Assembly: GCA_963693085.1 (NCBI GenBank)
Contig: OY856412.1
Coordinates: 1,409,341,194-1,409,405,193 of the forward strand
DNA: 64,000 bases
DNA from: Alisma plantago-aquatica
Lineage: Eukaryota > Streptophyta > Magnoliopsida > Alismatales > Alismataceae
Reading direction: 5' to 3'
A program made the position numbers and the translations under genes. Positions 10,462-21,963 of this stretch are shown piece after piece. The notes under the pieces are model-generated. The model had not been told where the DNA came from. It did not search any database and was given only the letters and a program-made list of their open reading frames with translations. Positions within the stretch are counted from its first letter, which is position 1. Every line of letters begins with the position of its first letter.

Positions 10462-13400
10462 ATGGATAGATCATGGATGTCCATTCGTAATCGTTGCACC
10501 CCAGAGTTTATATCTGGTCTTGATCAGTTTATTAGATTTGCCGAGGAACATAGGAAAAAACCTACATATAGGTTCTACTGTCCATGTAGGCATTGCGGTA
10601 ACAACTTGAAAGTCAACACTGGTGAGGAAATCAAAAGTCATGTCATGTGCAACGGGATTGTACAAGGCTATACAGAATGGCACTGGCATGGAGAGATTTC
10701 AAAATCGAAACCAGTAGATGTCGATAGCAGTGCTTGGGTGGAAGAAGAAATTGCCTCCGATGACGTAAATGTGAACGAACCAGTTCCAGCAGACATCGTT
10801 GATGCGATGCTGGATAGTTGTAGGGTAGAGCACACCGATCCACCTCCTATCTTTACAAACATTGTGCATGATGCTGAGATACCGTTATACACAGGTTGTG
10901 CTAAGTTTACGAAGCTTAGCGCTGTGTTGAGATTGTATAAGTTGAAAGCTAACAATAGATGGAGCGAAAAAAGCTTCACTTCATTGTTGACTTTGTTGAA
11001 AGAAATGCTTCCTGAAGGAAACGAGCTTCCAATCTCAACATACCAGGTAAAGAAAATGTTGTGCCCAATGGGAATGGAGGCCAAGAAGATACACGCATGC
11101 CCGAATGATTGTGTATTATTTCAAAAGGACTATGTAGATTTGAAAGATTGTCCAAAATGTGGTGCGTCACGGTATAAATTGATGATTTCGGGGGAGTCCA
11201 AAACTGGTTCTCCTGCCAAGGTGTTGTGGTATCTACCTATAATATCATGGTTTCAACGCTTGTTTGCAAATCCGAAAGATGCGAAGAATTTGAGGTGGCA
11301 TGCAGATGTTAAGAAAAATAATGATGGGATCCTACGACATGCGTCTGATTCCCCACAGTGGAAGAAGATTGATCTATTGTACCCTAAATTTGGTGAAGAA
11401 GATAGGAATCTAAGACTTGGGCTTTGTACAGATGGGATGAATCTGTACGGGACATTGAGCAGCCAACATAGCACTTGGCCAGTCATGCTTGTTATATACA
11501 ATCTTCCTCCCTGGATGTGTTTGAAAAATAAGTACGTTATGTTGTCATTGTTGATATCGGGCCCTAAACAACCTGGAAATGATATCGATGTTTATCTTGA
11601 ACCTTTGATTGATGACTTAAAGAAACTTTGGGCTGAAGGTGTGATGACCTATGATGCTTCAGCAAGAGAGACATTTCGTTTGCACGCTATGTTGTTTTGC
11701 ACTATTAATGACTTTCCAGCATATGGGAATTTGTCTGGATATAGTGTCAAAGGAGCTAAAGCGTGTCCTATATGTGAAGAAAACACTGATTCAATAAGAC
11801 TAAAACATGGCGGCAAGACTGTATATCTTGGTCATCGAAGGTTTCTTTCAAAATTCCATTCGTATCGTAGGAAGCGCAAAGCATTCAATGGATGGAATGA
11901 TGAACGGAGTGCACCTAAACCTATACCAGGGGATGTTGTTTATGAAAGAGTAAAAGACATTGTCAATGAATTTGGTAAGAAATCACAATGTAGTATGGCC
12001 ACACGGAGTGACAATTCTTCATTCAAGAAGAAGTCAATATTTTGGGATCTTTCTTATTGGAGTTCTTTGACAGTCAGGCATTGTATCGATGTAATGCACA
12101 TTGAGAAAAATGTCTGTGATAGCATCATTGGTACTCTATTAAATATACCAGGTAAGACTAAAGATGGGATAAAATCCAGACTGGACCTACGTGAAATGGG
12201 AATAAGGTCAGAATTAACAGAATTACGTGAAATGGGTAATAAAAGAACATACTTACCTCCTGCTTGTTACACGTTGTCTAGAAAGGAGAAGAAAACTTTT
12301 TGTGAATGCTTGGTAAATGTTAAGGTGCCACATGGTTACTCATCCAACATCCGTAGATTGGTATCAATGAAAGATCTGAAGTTGATAGGTCTTAAATCTC
12401 ATGATTGTCACACTCTAATGCAACAAATATTGCCCGTGGCAATTCGATCTATATTGCCGAAGCATGTAAGGTTTGCAATTACCAAACTTTGTTTCTTTTT
12501 CAACAGTCTATGCAGCAAAGTTATTGACCCTAATACTCTCGATAATTTGCAAAAAGAAGTGGTTGTTACCCTATGTCATCTTGAGATGTATTTCCCTCCT
12601 TCGTTCTTTGATATCATGGTACATCTTGTTGTCCACTTGACTAGGGAAGTGAAAATGTTGGGACCAGTTTTCTTGCATTGGATGTATCCCTTTGAACGAT
12701 ACATGAGCATTTTTAAAGGTGATGTTCGAAACGTTATCGGCCTGAAGGGAGTATTATTGAAGGTAATGTGGCGAGAGAGGTTATGGATTTTTGCAATGAC
12801 TTTCTCAGTGGTAATGACACTCCTGATAATGACAAGAATATTGAGGAGGGCAAAGGAATTTTGGGATCACGGGTGAAAGTAATCAGCCGTGAGCAGTTGG
12901 AACAAGCTCACTTGTATATTTTACATAATATGGACGAAGTGAGTGTTTATATCGAGGAACATACCAATTTCATAAAGAGACAACATCCTCGAGCAAGTTC
13001 AATGTGGCTTGCTAGAGAGCATAATAAGACTTTTACTAAGTGGTTTGAAGATAAAGTCTTACATCAACTATCTCAAACACCAAATGATATTACAGAAACT
13101 ATCAAATGCCTCGCCTTTAAACCAAAACCGAATGTTATGTCTTATGAAGGGTTTGACATTAATGGATTCACATATTACACAAAGCGCCAAGATGATAAGA
13201 GTATCGTCCAAAATAGTGGGGTCACTCTTCAAGCGTCAACTATGTACTTTGCAAGTGCAAAGGATAAGAGTCCACGTGAAGCTAAAATGTCATATTATAG
13301 TGTCATTGAGGACATTTGGGAGTTTGACTACATAGATTTCAAAATTCCGCTCTTTAAATGTAATTGGGTTGATAACACCAAAGGAGTTATAGTGGATGAA

Positions 13401-13709
13401 TTGGGTTTCACTTTGGTGAACTTTGAAAAGATTGGAGAGAAGGGTGAACCATTCATATTGGCATCACAGGCGAAACAAATATTCTATATCGATGATCCTG
13501 CGAATGATAAATGGTCGGTTGTTCTTCATGGTAAAAGACAGTTCATTGAAGATCCTATAGATGAAGAAGAGTACTATGATAAGTATGATGACTCCAGTCC
13601 ATTCTCAGTTGGGTTGCCCACTCCAAAAAATATTGAAGGTAATGATGACTTATATGTGCGCGGAGATCACAATGAAGGATTGTTAATTGATAAAAGATCA
13701 CAATTTTAG
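10462..13709 (+). pseudogene. CACTA TnpD-like transposase, broken by a one-base deletion
   Basis: The frame opens at ATG 10462 and runs 804 codons to 12876. The family's sequence changes frame at about 12732, where one base is missing in the AAC-GTT-ATC context; it continues in the next frame to the stop at 13709. Together the two parts span about 1,080 codons without introns. Visible domains: Transpos_assoc (PF13963), residues about 3-78, with the CPCRHCGNN cysteine/histidine cluster; Transposase_21 (PF02992), about 200-480, with CPMGMEAKKIHACPNDC, LGLCTDGMN (about 320) and PGNDIDVYLEPLIDDL (about 370), which supply the acidic residues of the catalytic core; HCIDVMHIEKNV (about 540); DUF4218, about 650-757. 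DUF4216 lies past the break (KCNWVDNTKGV). The protein would cut and join CACTA ends in the nucleus. The deletion removes the C-terminal quarter. Apart from it no stop interrupts the frame, so the break looks recent. Confidence 0.93.
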
Positions 13710-13719
13710 AGACATGTAT

Positions 13720-13855
13720 GTTAATACAAATGCTAAATGTTTGCCTTTTTCTAGTTAATACAAATGCTAAATGTTTGCCTTTTTCTAGTTAATACAAATG
13801 CTAAATGTCTGCCTTTTTCTAGTTAATACAAATGCTAAATGTTTGCCTTTTAAAT
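13720..13855 (+). repeat. 34-bp tandem repeat, four copies, between the two CACTA genes
   Basis: Units begin at 13720, 13754, 13788 and 13822 with exact 34-bp spacing and almost no divergence. Each holds AATGCTAAATG followed by a pyrimidine tract, and three end in TTTTTCTAG, which looks like a 3' splice acceptor. The fourth runs into ACATTTTCAG directly before the ATG of the downstream gene. Confidence 0.9.
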
Positions 13856-13866
13856 GACATTTTCAG

Positions 13867-16800
13867 ATGGCTGACCATGATGAGCATGATGTCCATGATG
13901 AGCATGAAGTCCATGATGAGCATGCTGTCCATGATGAGCATGGCGAGGATACTAATGTAAGTTCTAAAAACATATCCTGTATTTCTATAAAATTCATTAT
14001 CTTCTAGTTATGTCATATATCCTATATTTCTATATTGGGCTAATTTAGTGTGTTTATTTTTGTCAAATTTTAGGTTGATGCACCTGTACCCACTGAAGCA
14101 CTGGAGCAACTTGATGCGCAACACCAAACACTTAACAAGAAAAGGGGCATCACTCTGTTGAAGAAGTTATTAGCGCTAAGTGGTAGTGGATCCAAATTGG
14201 TGGTGGAGTTTGATAATGGAGGAAATCCAATTGGAGTGAACCGTAATAATTTTGTAAACTATCTTGGGTGTACCACTCGGAGCCATTGTGGTGTTAAGTA
14301 TGATAATTGGCATAAAGTTCCTCAAGGGAAAAAAGACTTGATATGGAAGGATTTATGCGTGAGTTATTATTATTTGCAATTCTATTTTGTAGATTACAAA
14401 TTCTATTATTTGCAATTCTATTTTGGATACTAGTTAATAACATTTCTATTTTACAGAATATGTTTGCATTGGATGAGAAGTTGCATCGTAAAAATGTGAT
14501 GCAACGCGCTGGAAAGATGCTTAGGAATTATAGGACAAATCTGAACAGAGAATACATAAAAGAGGGTGATAAGAAGAAGAAGTCATCCCTTGAACAATGG
14601 AACTTCTTGGACAAAGAAGATTGGGAAAATTTTGTTGCTTCAAGAAAATCTGAAGAATTCAAGGTATTAGGCGTCACTCCCAATTTAATTAATATACATT
14701 GTATTCACCTATTCAAGATTAACATTTAGTGCTACTAACCAAATCATTAATGTGCATACTAACTAGGCCCTCAGTGACGCACAAAAAGCAAGGCGTGCAC
14801 TGAATGTGCATGACCACACTATGGGTCCAAAAGGCTATGCAAGCGTTCGCCAAAGACTACAGGCGGAGTCTACGGCTACTCAGGAGTCTGCTCCTACTCA
14901 GGAGTCTGCCACACCCATGCCTCGCCATGATATCTGGATAGCTGGCAGGCAAAACAAGAAGGGTGAAATAAAGAAGCATGTAACTGCTGAGGCGGCTGCA
15001 AAAATGGTAAAATACAACTCTTAGAGAAATCATTTGAATATTGATTATTTGTGGTGTTAACTTACCAATTTCTATTTATGGTGATTAGCGGGAGCTGCAC
15101 GAGCAGAGGAAACAAGGCACGTTCATCCCTCAGGGCACAAGGGATGAATTGACAGTTGCTCTGGGTAACCCAGAGCATCCTGGACGTGTTAGAGGTGTCG
15201 GTGCTGGTGTTGGCATTAAAGCATTCTTTGGGTCATCCCAGCGCAAACCCAGAGCGGGACTTTCTCAAGAAGAGGTAACCTATTCTTTTTTTAGAATGTT
15301 ACTGCAAAAGGAAATTCATTAATAAGAAGCTAATGTTTCTTTTATCCATGTATAGGAGAATAAGAGAGTTGAGGATTTAGTTGCTAAGAATGTCAACGAT
15401 GTAGTTGCTGAGAAGGTCAAGGAAGAATTGCTGCGGTGGCAGGCATCTCAGGCTTCCAATACGCCTATGGCGACCCACTCTTCTCCTGATGCACAGACTG
15501 CGAGTAATCCTGGAGACCCATCGCCTAGCACGTCTGCTGTAAGTATTGTTTATGACATTGTAGTTAGTCTTTTCAAGTTGTTATGTTTTCAAGATGATAT
15601 GTATATATGTATAATATTCTTTACGTAAATTTGTAGGCATTGAAGCCATGCCGCTTAAGAATGCAAGACTACGTTGTTGTAGAGGCGCAGGCTTACCCGT
15701 CCCTTCCTGGGGCAATGTTTCACGGGACTCCAATGCCACAGGGCTACGTCCGTGTGAGCCCGATACGTGTGTTACCCGATTGGAGAGAAGCTACATTGCC
15801 ATATCCCCACCCGGATATTGATAGACTTGCTGATGCAGAAGGCGGGGTGATATTGTGGCCCAAAGCAGATGTCGTCTACACGACTGAAATTGTAAGATAA
15901 ATTTACATTGATTTAGACTGTTAATGTGTATATATGATGTCAACTGATCTGAAATTATATGTACAGGTTAAAAAGAAGACACCAGGAGCACCTAGGCCTC
16001 CACTTCCACTTCCCGCATTACCCGATTGGGTTCCAACTGACCTAACATACCCGTTAGGTCCTGCTTGTAGGGGAATGGCATGTTGGCTACGGGCACATAA
16101 TGTACATTGCCCTATAATTATTTCTTTAGATGCAGATTATGCAGGTCAATCATACGATAGCTCTTTATTTATACAAGATATTATTGAGTTGTTTATGTAT
16201 GATTGGCTGAATACATCAATGATCGAGACATGGATAAGGTGAGATCTTGTTTATACATCCATATACCTTGTGTAAGATCCGGTGATCTGGTTTCTTATAT
16301 ATTAATGCATACGCCTATATGTTTTGCAGCTACTTAGTCGAAGATCATTGCAAACAATTTGCATTTGATCATTTGGGATTTTTGATTCCATCATTGATTA
16401 GTTTGGTAGCTAAAGACCCTGATAATGTTCAACAATACTGTATAGATGCTTTTACAATTTTTGGTCAGCAAAAGAAGACGATAATAATAGCTCCATTCAA
16501 TGTCAAGTAAGTTTACTTTATTTATAATTTGGACTTAAGAAAATTCCATTTTTATTTTGCATTTTGAGTTATTAATTGTTAACTTCTTACCTCTAGCGGT
16601 AGACATTGGGAGTTACTAGTTATTGTCCCCGGGACATTCACTGTTTATTATCTAGATCCTGCGGGGAGTACATTGAACCCTAAAATTGGACACGTAATGA
16701 GAATGCCATTATTCTGGTGAGAAATATTTCATTTTTATATCCGTTAACATCTTTTATTACATTACTATTTACTTATGCAATTTACTGTGTTATATTAACA

Positions 16801-17321
16801 TGTAGGGGTTTAGATGCATTCAAAAAGGCTGGAGGAAAGGTCCCAAGGAAAAAGAACCAACCAATAAATTGGGAGAACGTACAAGTAAGTTCCTGACTCC
16901 CCGACTCCAATGTATATACCATTGATGTGAATTGTGCTTAGTTGTATTATTTTGTATGTTTCAATTTATAGTGTGCTACACAAGACAATGGCTGGGCATG
17001 CGCATACTATGTGATGCGATTTATGCAGATGATTATCAAACATGCCGCATTGGACATCGATAGCATACATGAGGTATTATATATAGTCTCATTAGTTAGT
17101 ATGAAATATATCAATCTTATTTTTATATTATTACTTATATATATACATCATTCTCTTTGCAGGTGTTTAAAACTGACCACACTATAGGTAAATGCTTAAA
17201 AAATATACATGCTCCATATACGATGGAAGCATTAAATGAAGTAAGAGAAGAATGGGCAAAAGCCATACAAGCAGTGGCAACTGTAAGATATAATTGGGAT
17301 GTTGATAGCGATAATGAATGA
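13867..17321 (+). CDS. CACTA-borne fusion of Transposase_24 with a Ulp1-like C48 cysteine protease (13 exons, 784 aa)
   Basis: Exons by GT-AG rule and continuous reading frame: 13867-13956, 14074-14358, 14457-14663, 14767-15006, 15089-15274, 15356-15538, 15637-15891, 15967-16238, 16330-16506, 16597-16716, 16806-16884, 16972-17073, 17163-17321. They total 2,355 bases with no stop. The ATG follows an acceptor-like TTTTCAG, so a non-coding exon upstream is likely. Residues 1-30 are a His/Asp/Glu repeat (HDEH units). Residues about 100-240 match Transposase_24 (PF03004; KMLRNYRTNLNREY, EDWENFVASRKSEEF). Residues about 300-400 are polar. Residues about 500-740 resemble the Ulp1/SENP C48 fold with His635 (RHWELLVI), Asp652 (YYLDP), Gln702 and Cys708 (QDNGWACAYYVM). 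The spacings His-Asp 17 and Gln-Cys 6 equal those of yeast Ulp1. The residue after the catalytic Cys is Ala rather than Gly. The first domain likely binds the subterminal repeats; the second may remove SUMO or a related modifier. Substrate is unknown. Confidence 0.85.
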
Positions 17322-17490
17322 TACTTTGTAAATGAATATTTCTGAATGTTAATACATTTATTTGAATGTTTCTATATGTGTGAATGTGAGAATTGAATTG
17401 ATGTCTAAATGTATGTACTTGTGTGAAATTTTCCTTGTGACTTTTGCAGGTTTGCGGCCTGTTTGTAGGCTGATATCAATGGATGTCGTA

Positions 17491-17522
17491 AACCTGCAGT
17501 TCAGAAAATTGAACTGCAGGTT
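17491..17522. repeat. Perfect hairpin downstream of the protease gene
   Basis: AACCTGCAGTTCA and its exact inverse form 13-bp arms around a 6-base loop, about 170 bases after the stop codon. It may lie in the 3' UTR. A role in 3'-end formation is conjecture. Confidence 0.6.
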
Positions 17523-17582
17523 CTCATCCTGCTGACCAGCCACAGTAGGCCTGCAAACTGATATGAAAAAAATATATATAAA

Positions 17583-18073
17583 TAGGCGTCGGTTATTTAT
17601 AGAAAACCGTCAGCAAAGACATACAGCGTCGGTTATGTATAGATAACCGACGCCTGATGTGGCCAAAGCAGTCCTGGAAATGGCGTCGGATATTCGTATC
17701 GAACCGACGCCTATTTAAACAACTAGGCGTCGGTCTTTTGGTATATAACCGACGCCAAAAGGGTTCGCGCCATAGAAAACGGTGTCATCTAGGACACTTT
17801 ATGCGTCAGTTATCTACTAAAAGACCGACGCTAAATGGAATATAGGCGTCGGTCTTTTAGTAAATCACCGACGCAGAAAGTGCCCTAGATGACGCCTTTT
17901 TTGTGGCGCGAACCCTTTTGGCGTCGGTTATCTACTAAAAGACCGACGCCTATAGGTTAAATAGGCGTCGGTTAAAAAACCGACGCCGAAGTGTTCGACC
18001 TTTAGCGGCGCCCACATAGGCGTCGGTCGGAAACCGACGCCAAATGGGGTTAAAAGACCGACGCCAAAGGCCG
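17583..18073. repeat. Right subterminal hairpin array of the CACTA element
   Basis: About nine hairpins of the GCGTCGGTT/AACCGACGC type are packed into 490 bp, denser and better kept than on the left. At about 17704-17960 several are organised as a larger palindrome: a block containing GGGTTCGCGCC and a degenerate GTGTCATCTAGGAC is repeated in inverse order (GTCCTAGATGACG-like, then GGCGCGAACCC) around a centre near 17838. Confidence 0.9.
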
Positions 18074-18087
18074 TTTCTGTAGTAGTG
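18074..18087 (-). repeat. Right terminal inverted repeat of the CACTA element
   Basis: TTTCTGTAGTAGTG is the exact inverse of the left end, followed by the duplicated TGT at 18088-18090. Confidence 0.96.
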
Positions 18088-18090
18088 TGT

Positions 18091-19729
18091 CTAAATCAAG
18101 AAGGAATCATACTCTAAGGAGAAAGAGAATGATTATCAAATAATTGAATTCTTCTTAATAAAAGAATACCCCACACTAATAAAGAACATTAATAATCATA
18201 AGGAGTTGTGAGTTCTTATATCCTTAACAGACACACCTCAATTATCTATGTGATGAGTTGTTCATGTGATGAGTCAACTATCCAGATGAATATGAGGAAC
18301 TGAATCTTGAGTTATGGTTTATGACCATTACATCCTAAATGACTTCCATGTGAACCATAAGGTATGACCTTGATGGTAGCACCCATTGGATGGAAATCCA
18401 TAAGTGAAAATAAGTCTTAAGCGTTAAGACACATGGATAACTTTTTGAGAAGGATGATGCTTTTTTATTGCAACTTAATAACTAAGACATTTGGCATATG
18501 GATAACTAAAACTGCATTCCTATGAGGAATAAAACAAGGATGTGTACGTGACACAACCTATAAGGTTTATGAATCCATTAATGCAAATGAAGTCTATAAG
18601 TAAAAACAGACTAATCAATGTGATTGATTGAGTACAAGCAACTCAGAATTGGATCTTTACTTTGATGATATAGTCAAAGTGTTTGACTGATATGTCAAAG
18701 ATAAAGAAGGGATCTATGATTTAGTGGGAGCGTATTCACATTCCACATGATGATGTGAAATGGAAATGTTCTAGAATGGAAATCCAAAAGTGGAAATTAT
18801 CTTTAAGGAAGATAGAGATGTTTCCTATGTGATAAGAATAGAGATCTATAGAGATAGTTCTTGAAAACCTCTTGACCTGAAAAGAGAAAGCATACATTGG
18901 CAATCTGTACTGAAGGGTTTAGTATGCACAGATTCAGTGGGAGAAAACTTGTCCATGTTACATGGAGTTAATATCCCAAGGCCAAGTGTCCAATTCTTAT
19001 GAAGAATGGGAACACTAAGAATAGATATGGATCTATCATGTATGTAATCATCCCATTATCTTGCATGTATGGACATGGCAAGAATAAAATGCATTCATCA
19101 TCTTGTATGTAGGACATGCCAATATGATGTGCTCATCCTGATAACTCGTACGTGGGACATGATGAGTGGATGTCTGTCTACTTCCAGTAAGGGTTACTGG
19201 AAACCATAAGAACTTGATAAGTACTTGAGAAGTACTAGTTCTGTGGTGATAAGGAAAAGTTCGATGTAAAGAGTTACATTGATGTGAACTTCCGAAAAGG
19301 ACAGAAAATTAATCGCAAAATATATATAGGATATATAAAAGTGAAAGTTTGTTGATAATTGGAAGTGTTCCAATGAAACCATTTAAAAGGAAATGCCGAG
19401 TAACCGTGTGTTAGAGAACAATAGTGGATACTATATGGATCTGGAAGTTCATGAGATGAACTTATAGATATTCCGGTCATTGATGACAAGTATGGAATCC
19501 TTGATCATGAAATGAGGCTAAAGGTTAGCAAAGGAATACTAGATCGCATATTATGGCAACTCCATCTTATACGTGTGACGTACAGTGAAGAGATGTGAGA
19601 CAAGCAATTAATACTGACTTTGGCAAGGTGTTGCCATAACTCACTATGTTGGCACAAGAGCACAGTAACATGTGAGACATGTTTGAAGATCACTATGAAT
19701 ATGATTCAAGGGTGATTGGCTCACAGTGC
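18091..19729 (+). pseudogene. pol: Copia pol remnant: reverse transcriptase and RNase H
   Basis: No frame stays open, but conserved blocks survive in order. IWHMD followed after a shift by KTAFL lies near 18490-18525. VYVTQP is at about 18542, then NANEVYK after a frameshift and QNW...FDDIVKVFD at about 18645-18690, all from the RT domain. The W-x-N-L-KYLRST block of the connection region is near 19200-19230, and DVKSYIDVNF, the YTDASF-like start of RNase H, near 19264. The segment before 18460 is the integrase-RT linker; most of integrase is missing. It continues the Copia element across the CACTA insertion and ends at the polypurine tract. Confidence 0.7.
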
Positions 19730-19740
19730 AAGTGGGAGTC
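19730..19740 (+). other. Polypurine tract of the Copia element
   Basis: AAGTGGGAGTC directly precedes the 3' LTR, preceded by the CACAGTGCA stretch common in plant Copia 3' ends. It is the plus-strand primer position. Confidence 0.75.
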
Positions 19741-21963
19741 TATTGGTATGTATGCCCTGAGAGCCAATCATGGGATGATTGGTGGGATACATTAAGATTG
19801 ATTTGATAAACATCAAAGGCAAGCTTCCAATTCTTTCTGGTTCAGTCATATGAGATAGTGATAGAACAGATTGAATGTCTAGAGAATGACAGTACTCAAT
19901 GACGTATGCCTTCAGGTTGAGGACCTGAACGATGAGATCATTTGGATGCTAAGAGTTTGTACATTCTTGTTGTGTCCCTAGTCAGATGTCATTCTGGAAG
20001 GTAGATAGACAACAATGACACACACGACTAGATTGTGGTGTTGGTTGATAACAGAATCTCATTACTCATGATATAGAGATATCAAACCAAACATATAGGT
20101 ACTTGTTAGAGAACAAGTGTACCAGACAGACCCACCATGAGTTTGACACATGGAACCATGACATGGTAGTCACAGTCAGTACTCACAGTGATGGTGGTGA
20201 GTGTGATTCTTTGACCTGAAATCACTACACTCAACACATGTCGTTGGGCACACTTCCACATCATCAAACATAGTCCTGAAACATGGGTTGTTATAAAGGT
20301 GATGATTGGGTGGATTTGACACATGGGGCTTTTGAGGGGTGAGTGATAGATATGGGATTTGTCCCTCCTGAGGGAGTTTGATATCCAAAGCCACTTGATG
20401 AGTAGGATTGAAATAGGTGTGCGCATGCATGTGTGAATCAGTATGTGATATTGATGTCATACATATCTCTTCCAATCTACTCTGAGATCAAGAAAGTGAA
20501 TGAACATTGACAGGTTGACTGTTCCATGCCTCGAGTTCATTCGGGATATCAATGACAAAGGAGTTATACATTCATTGTAACACCATTCATAGATTGTAGG
20601 ATTGAAAGTTGTTCTCCAACTTTCTTTTTCACTTGGGTAACACTGATGTGTGACTAGGCACCACTCTTTGCTTGTGAAGTCATAAGTGTTATGGACTTTC
20701 ACTGCCAAAGTGAAATGGACCTGCAGGGTCACAGACAAAGGATTTAACATGGAAGAGGAGTTTTGTCCACAAACAATGTTTAGATTGATTACTAAAGGAG
20801 TTTAGTAGTTCAATTAAACACTCAATTAATTGATAGCTCAAAATCATAGTGTTCAAGGTGTTGGACAGATTAATTAGAGTATCGGATTGATTGAAACTGC
20901 AATTGACTGTTTCTGCACGATCTGTACTCCCAACCGATCGGCTCATGTGATGAACCGATCAGCTCAGCTTGGTGAACCGACCGGCTCAGGTTGTGAGTCG
21001 ATCGGGTCATGGTCAGGGTGAAACGATTGCTTCAAGTGTTGAAATGATCGGTTCAACTGATGCAACCGAGCAAGTTGGGAAAGTAGGATTGGTGAGAAAT
21101 TTCCTTTCGTTTCACTTGCCCAATTTGATTGGAACAAGGATTGGTATTTGATACCAATTAGAAATAAAAGATGGAAAGTCAATCGGGAACTGATCATGAC
21201 TATGAACCGACCGGTTTAGAAATGAACCGACCGGTTGAGGTGTCCCAACTGATCAGTTGAGGTGTCAACTGACTGGCTCAGGTCCCCAACCGACCGTTTC
21301 AGTTGTGAAACGATCGGTTCAGGTTGCGAGTTGGTTGTTTTTGTGGAAAATATCGAACCCTTCTACTCCTACTTTTAGTCCCGCATTTCCCGGGATGGAG
21401 AACCCTGTCCCATGACCCTCCTATATATAGGGGTATTGGGGGCTTCTCAAAGTACAACCCAGTGCAACCAGTTACTCTGTGAAGTTGTCGTTCTCTCTGG
21501 TTTTGGTAACCAAGAGAGAGCCCGAACAAGTACTACCCGATAAGGGAGGCACAACAAGGGAAAGACAACTGCAGAAAGCAATTGGTGGCAGGAGAGTGTA
21601 TCGGCGACTAGTACGCCCACAGGAGGGTGTGATTCCTTCGAATTCCTTGTGGGACAAGGAGATTGGAGTTCCAGGTTGTCTGTGTGGACTACTTCAGAGG
21701 CGGGAGGTTTCTGTGCTAGGAGGATAGCCTTCAATCCTGTCAGTCTCGGTGCGACCAGGAGCTGCACAGACACTGTCCAATACAGGAGGATAAGACCGCA
21801 CAAGGCGCGAGGTATTGTCGTCGAGCAAGCCTCAGGACAAGGTATGATTCCACAAACCATCCTTTCCTATTGTATAGACGTTGACACATTTCCTTGTTCT
21901 GGGTTTGGGGAGGAGAAATTTTTTGTTTCCGCTGCCTTCTCTGCCTCCCCTAAAAACCCAACA
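19741..21963 (+). repeat. 3' LTR of the Copia element
   Basis: It is collinear with 2537-4762 over the whole length, including the palindrome cluster (about 20932-21325) and the TATA-like site at 21421-21430. It starts TATTGG instead of TGTTGG and ends AACA. Differences from the 5' LTR are mostly single bases. Confidence 0.92.

Larger units (their letters stand above)
7803..18087 (+). mobile_element. CACTA (En/Spm) DNA transposon, structurally complete
   Basis: The ends are CACTACTACAGAAA at 7803 and its exact inverse at 18074-18087. The trinucleotide TGT directly flanks both ends (7800-7802 and 18088-18090), the 3-bp duplication typical of CACTA. Inside, in order: a subterminal hairpin array, a GC-rich leader exon, a long intron with tandem foldbacks, a TnpD-like transposase frame (one frameshift), a 34-bp tandem repeat, an intact spliced gene joining Transposase_24 and a Ulp1-like protease, and a second subterminal array. 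Length is 10,285 bp. It sits in the pol region of the Copia element, so it arrived later. Boundaries are certain; activity is doubtful because the transposase is broken. Confidence 0.96.
2537..21963 (+). mobile_element. Ty1/Copia LTR retrotransposon, decayed and split by a CACTA element
   Basis: Two direct copies of about 2.2 kb (2537-4762 and 19741-21963) flank a primer binding site, a gag remnant, pol remnants and a polypurine tract in the expected order. Flanking 5-mers are CAACA (2532-2536) and CAACC (21964-21968), a 4/5 match consistent with a target duplication plus one mutation. In the first 165 bases the two LTRs differ at about 6 positions (near 4%), so the insertion is not recent. 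The interior without the CACTA is about 4.7 kb, and most of integrase cannot be recognised. The gag is of the UBN2/Retrotran_gag_2 type typical of plant Copia. All coding parts carry stops and frameshifts, so this copy is non-autonomous. Confidence 0.93.
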
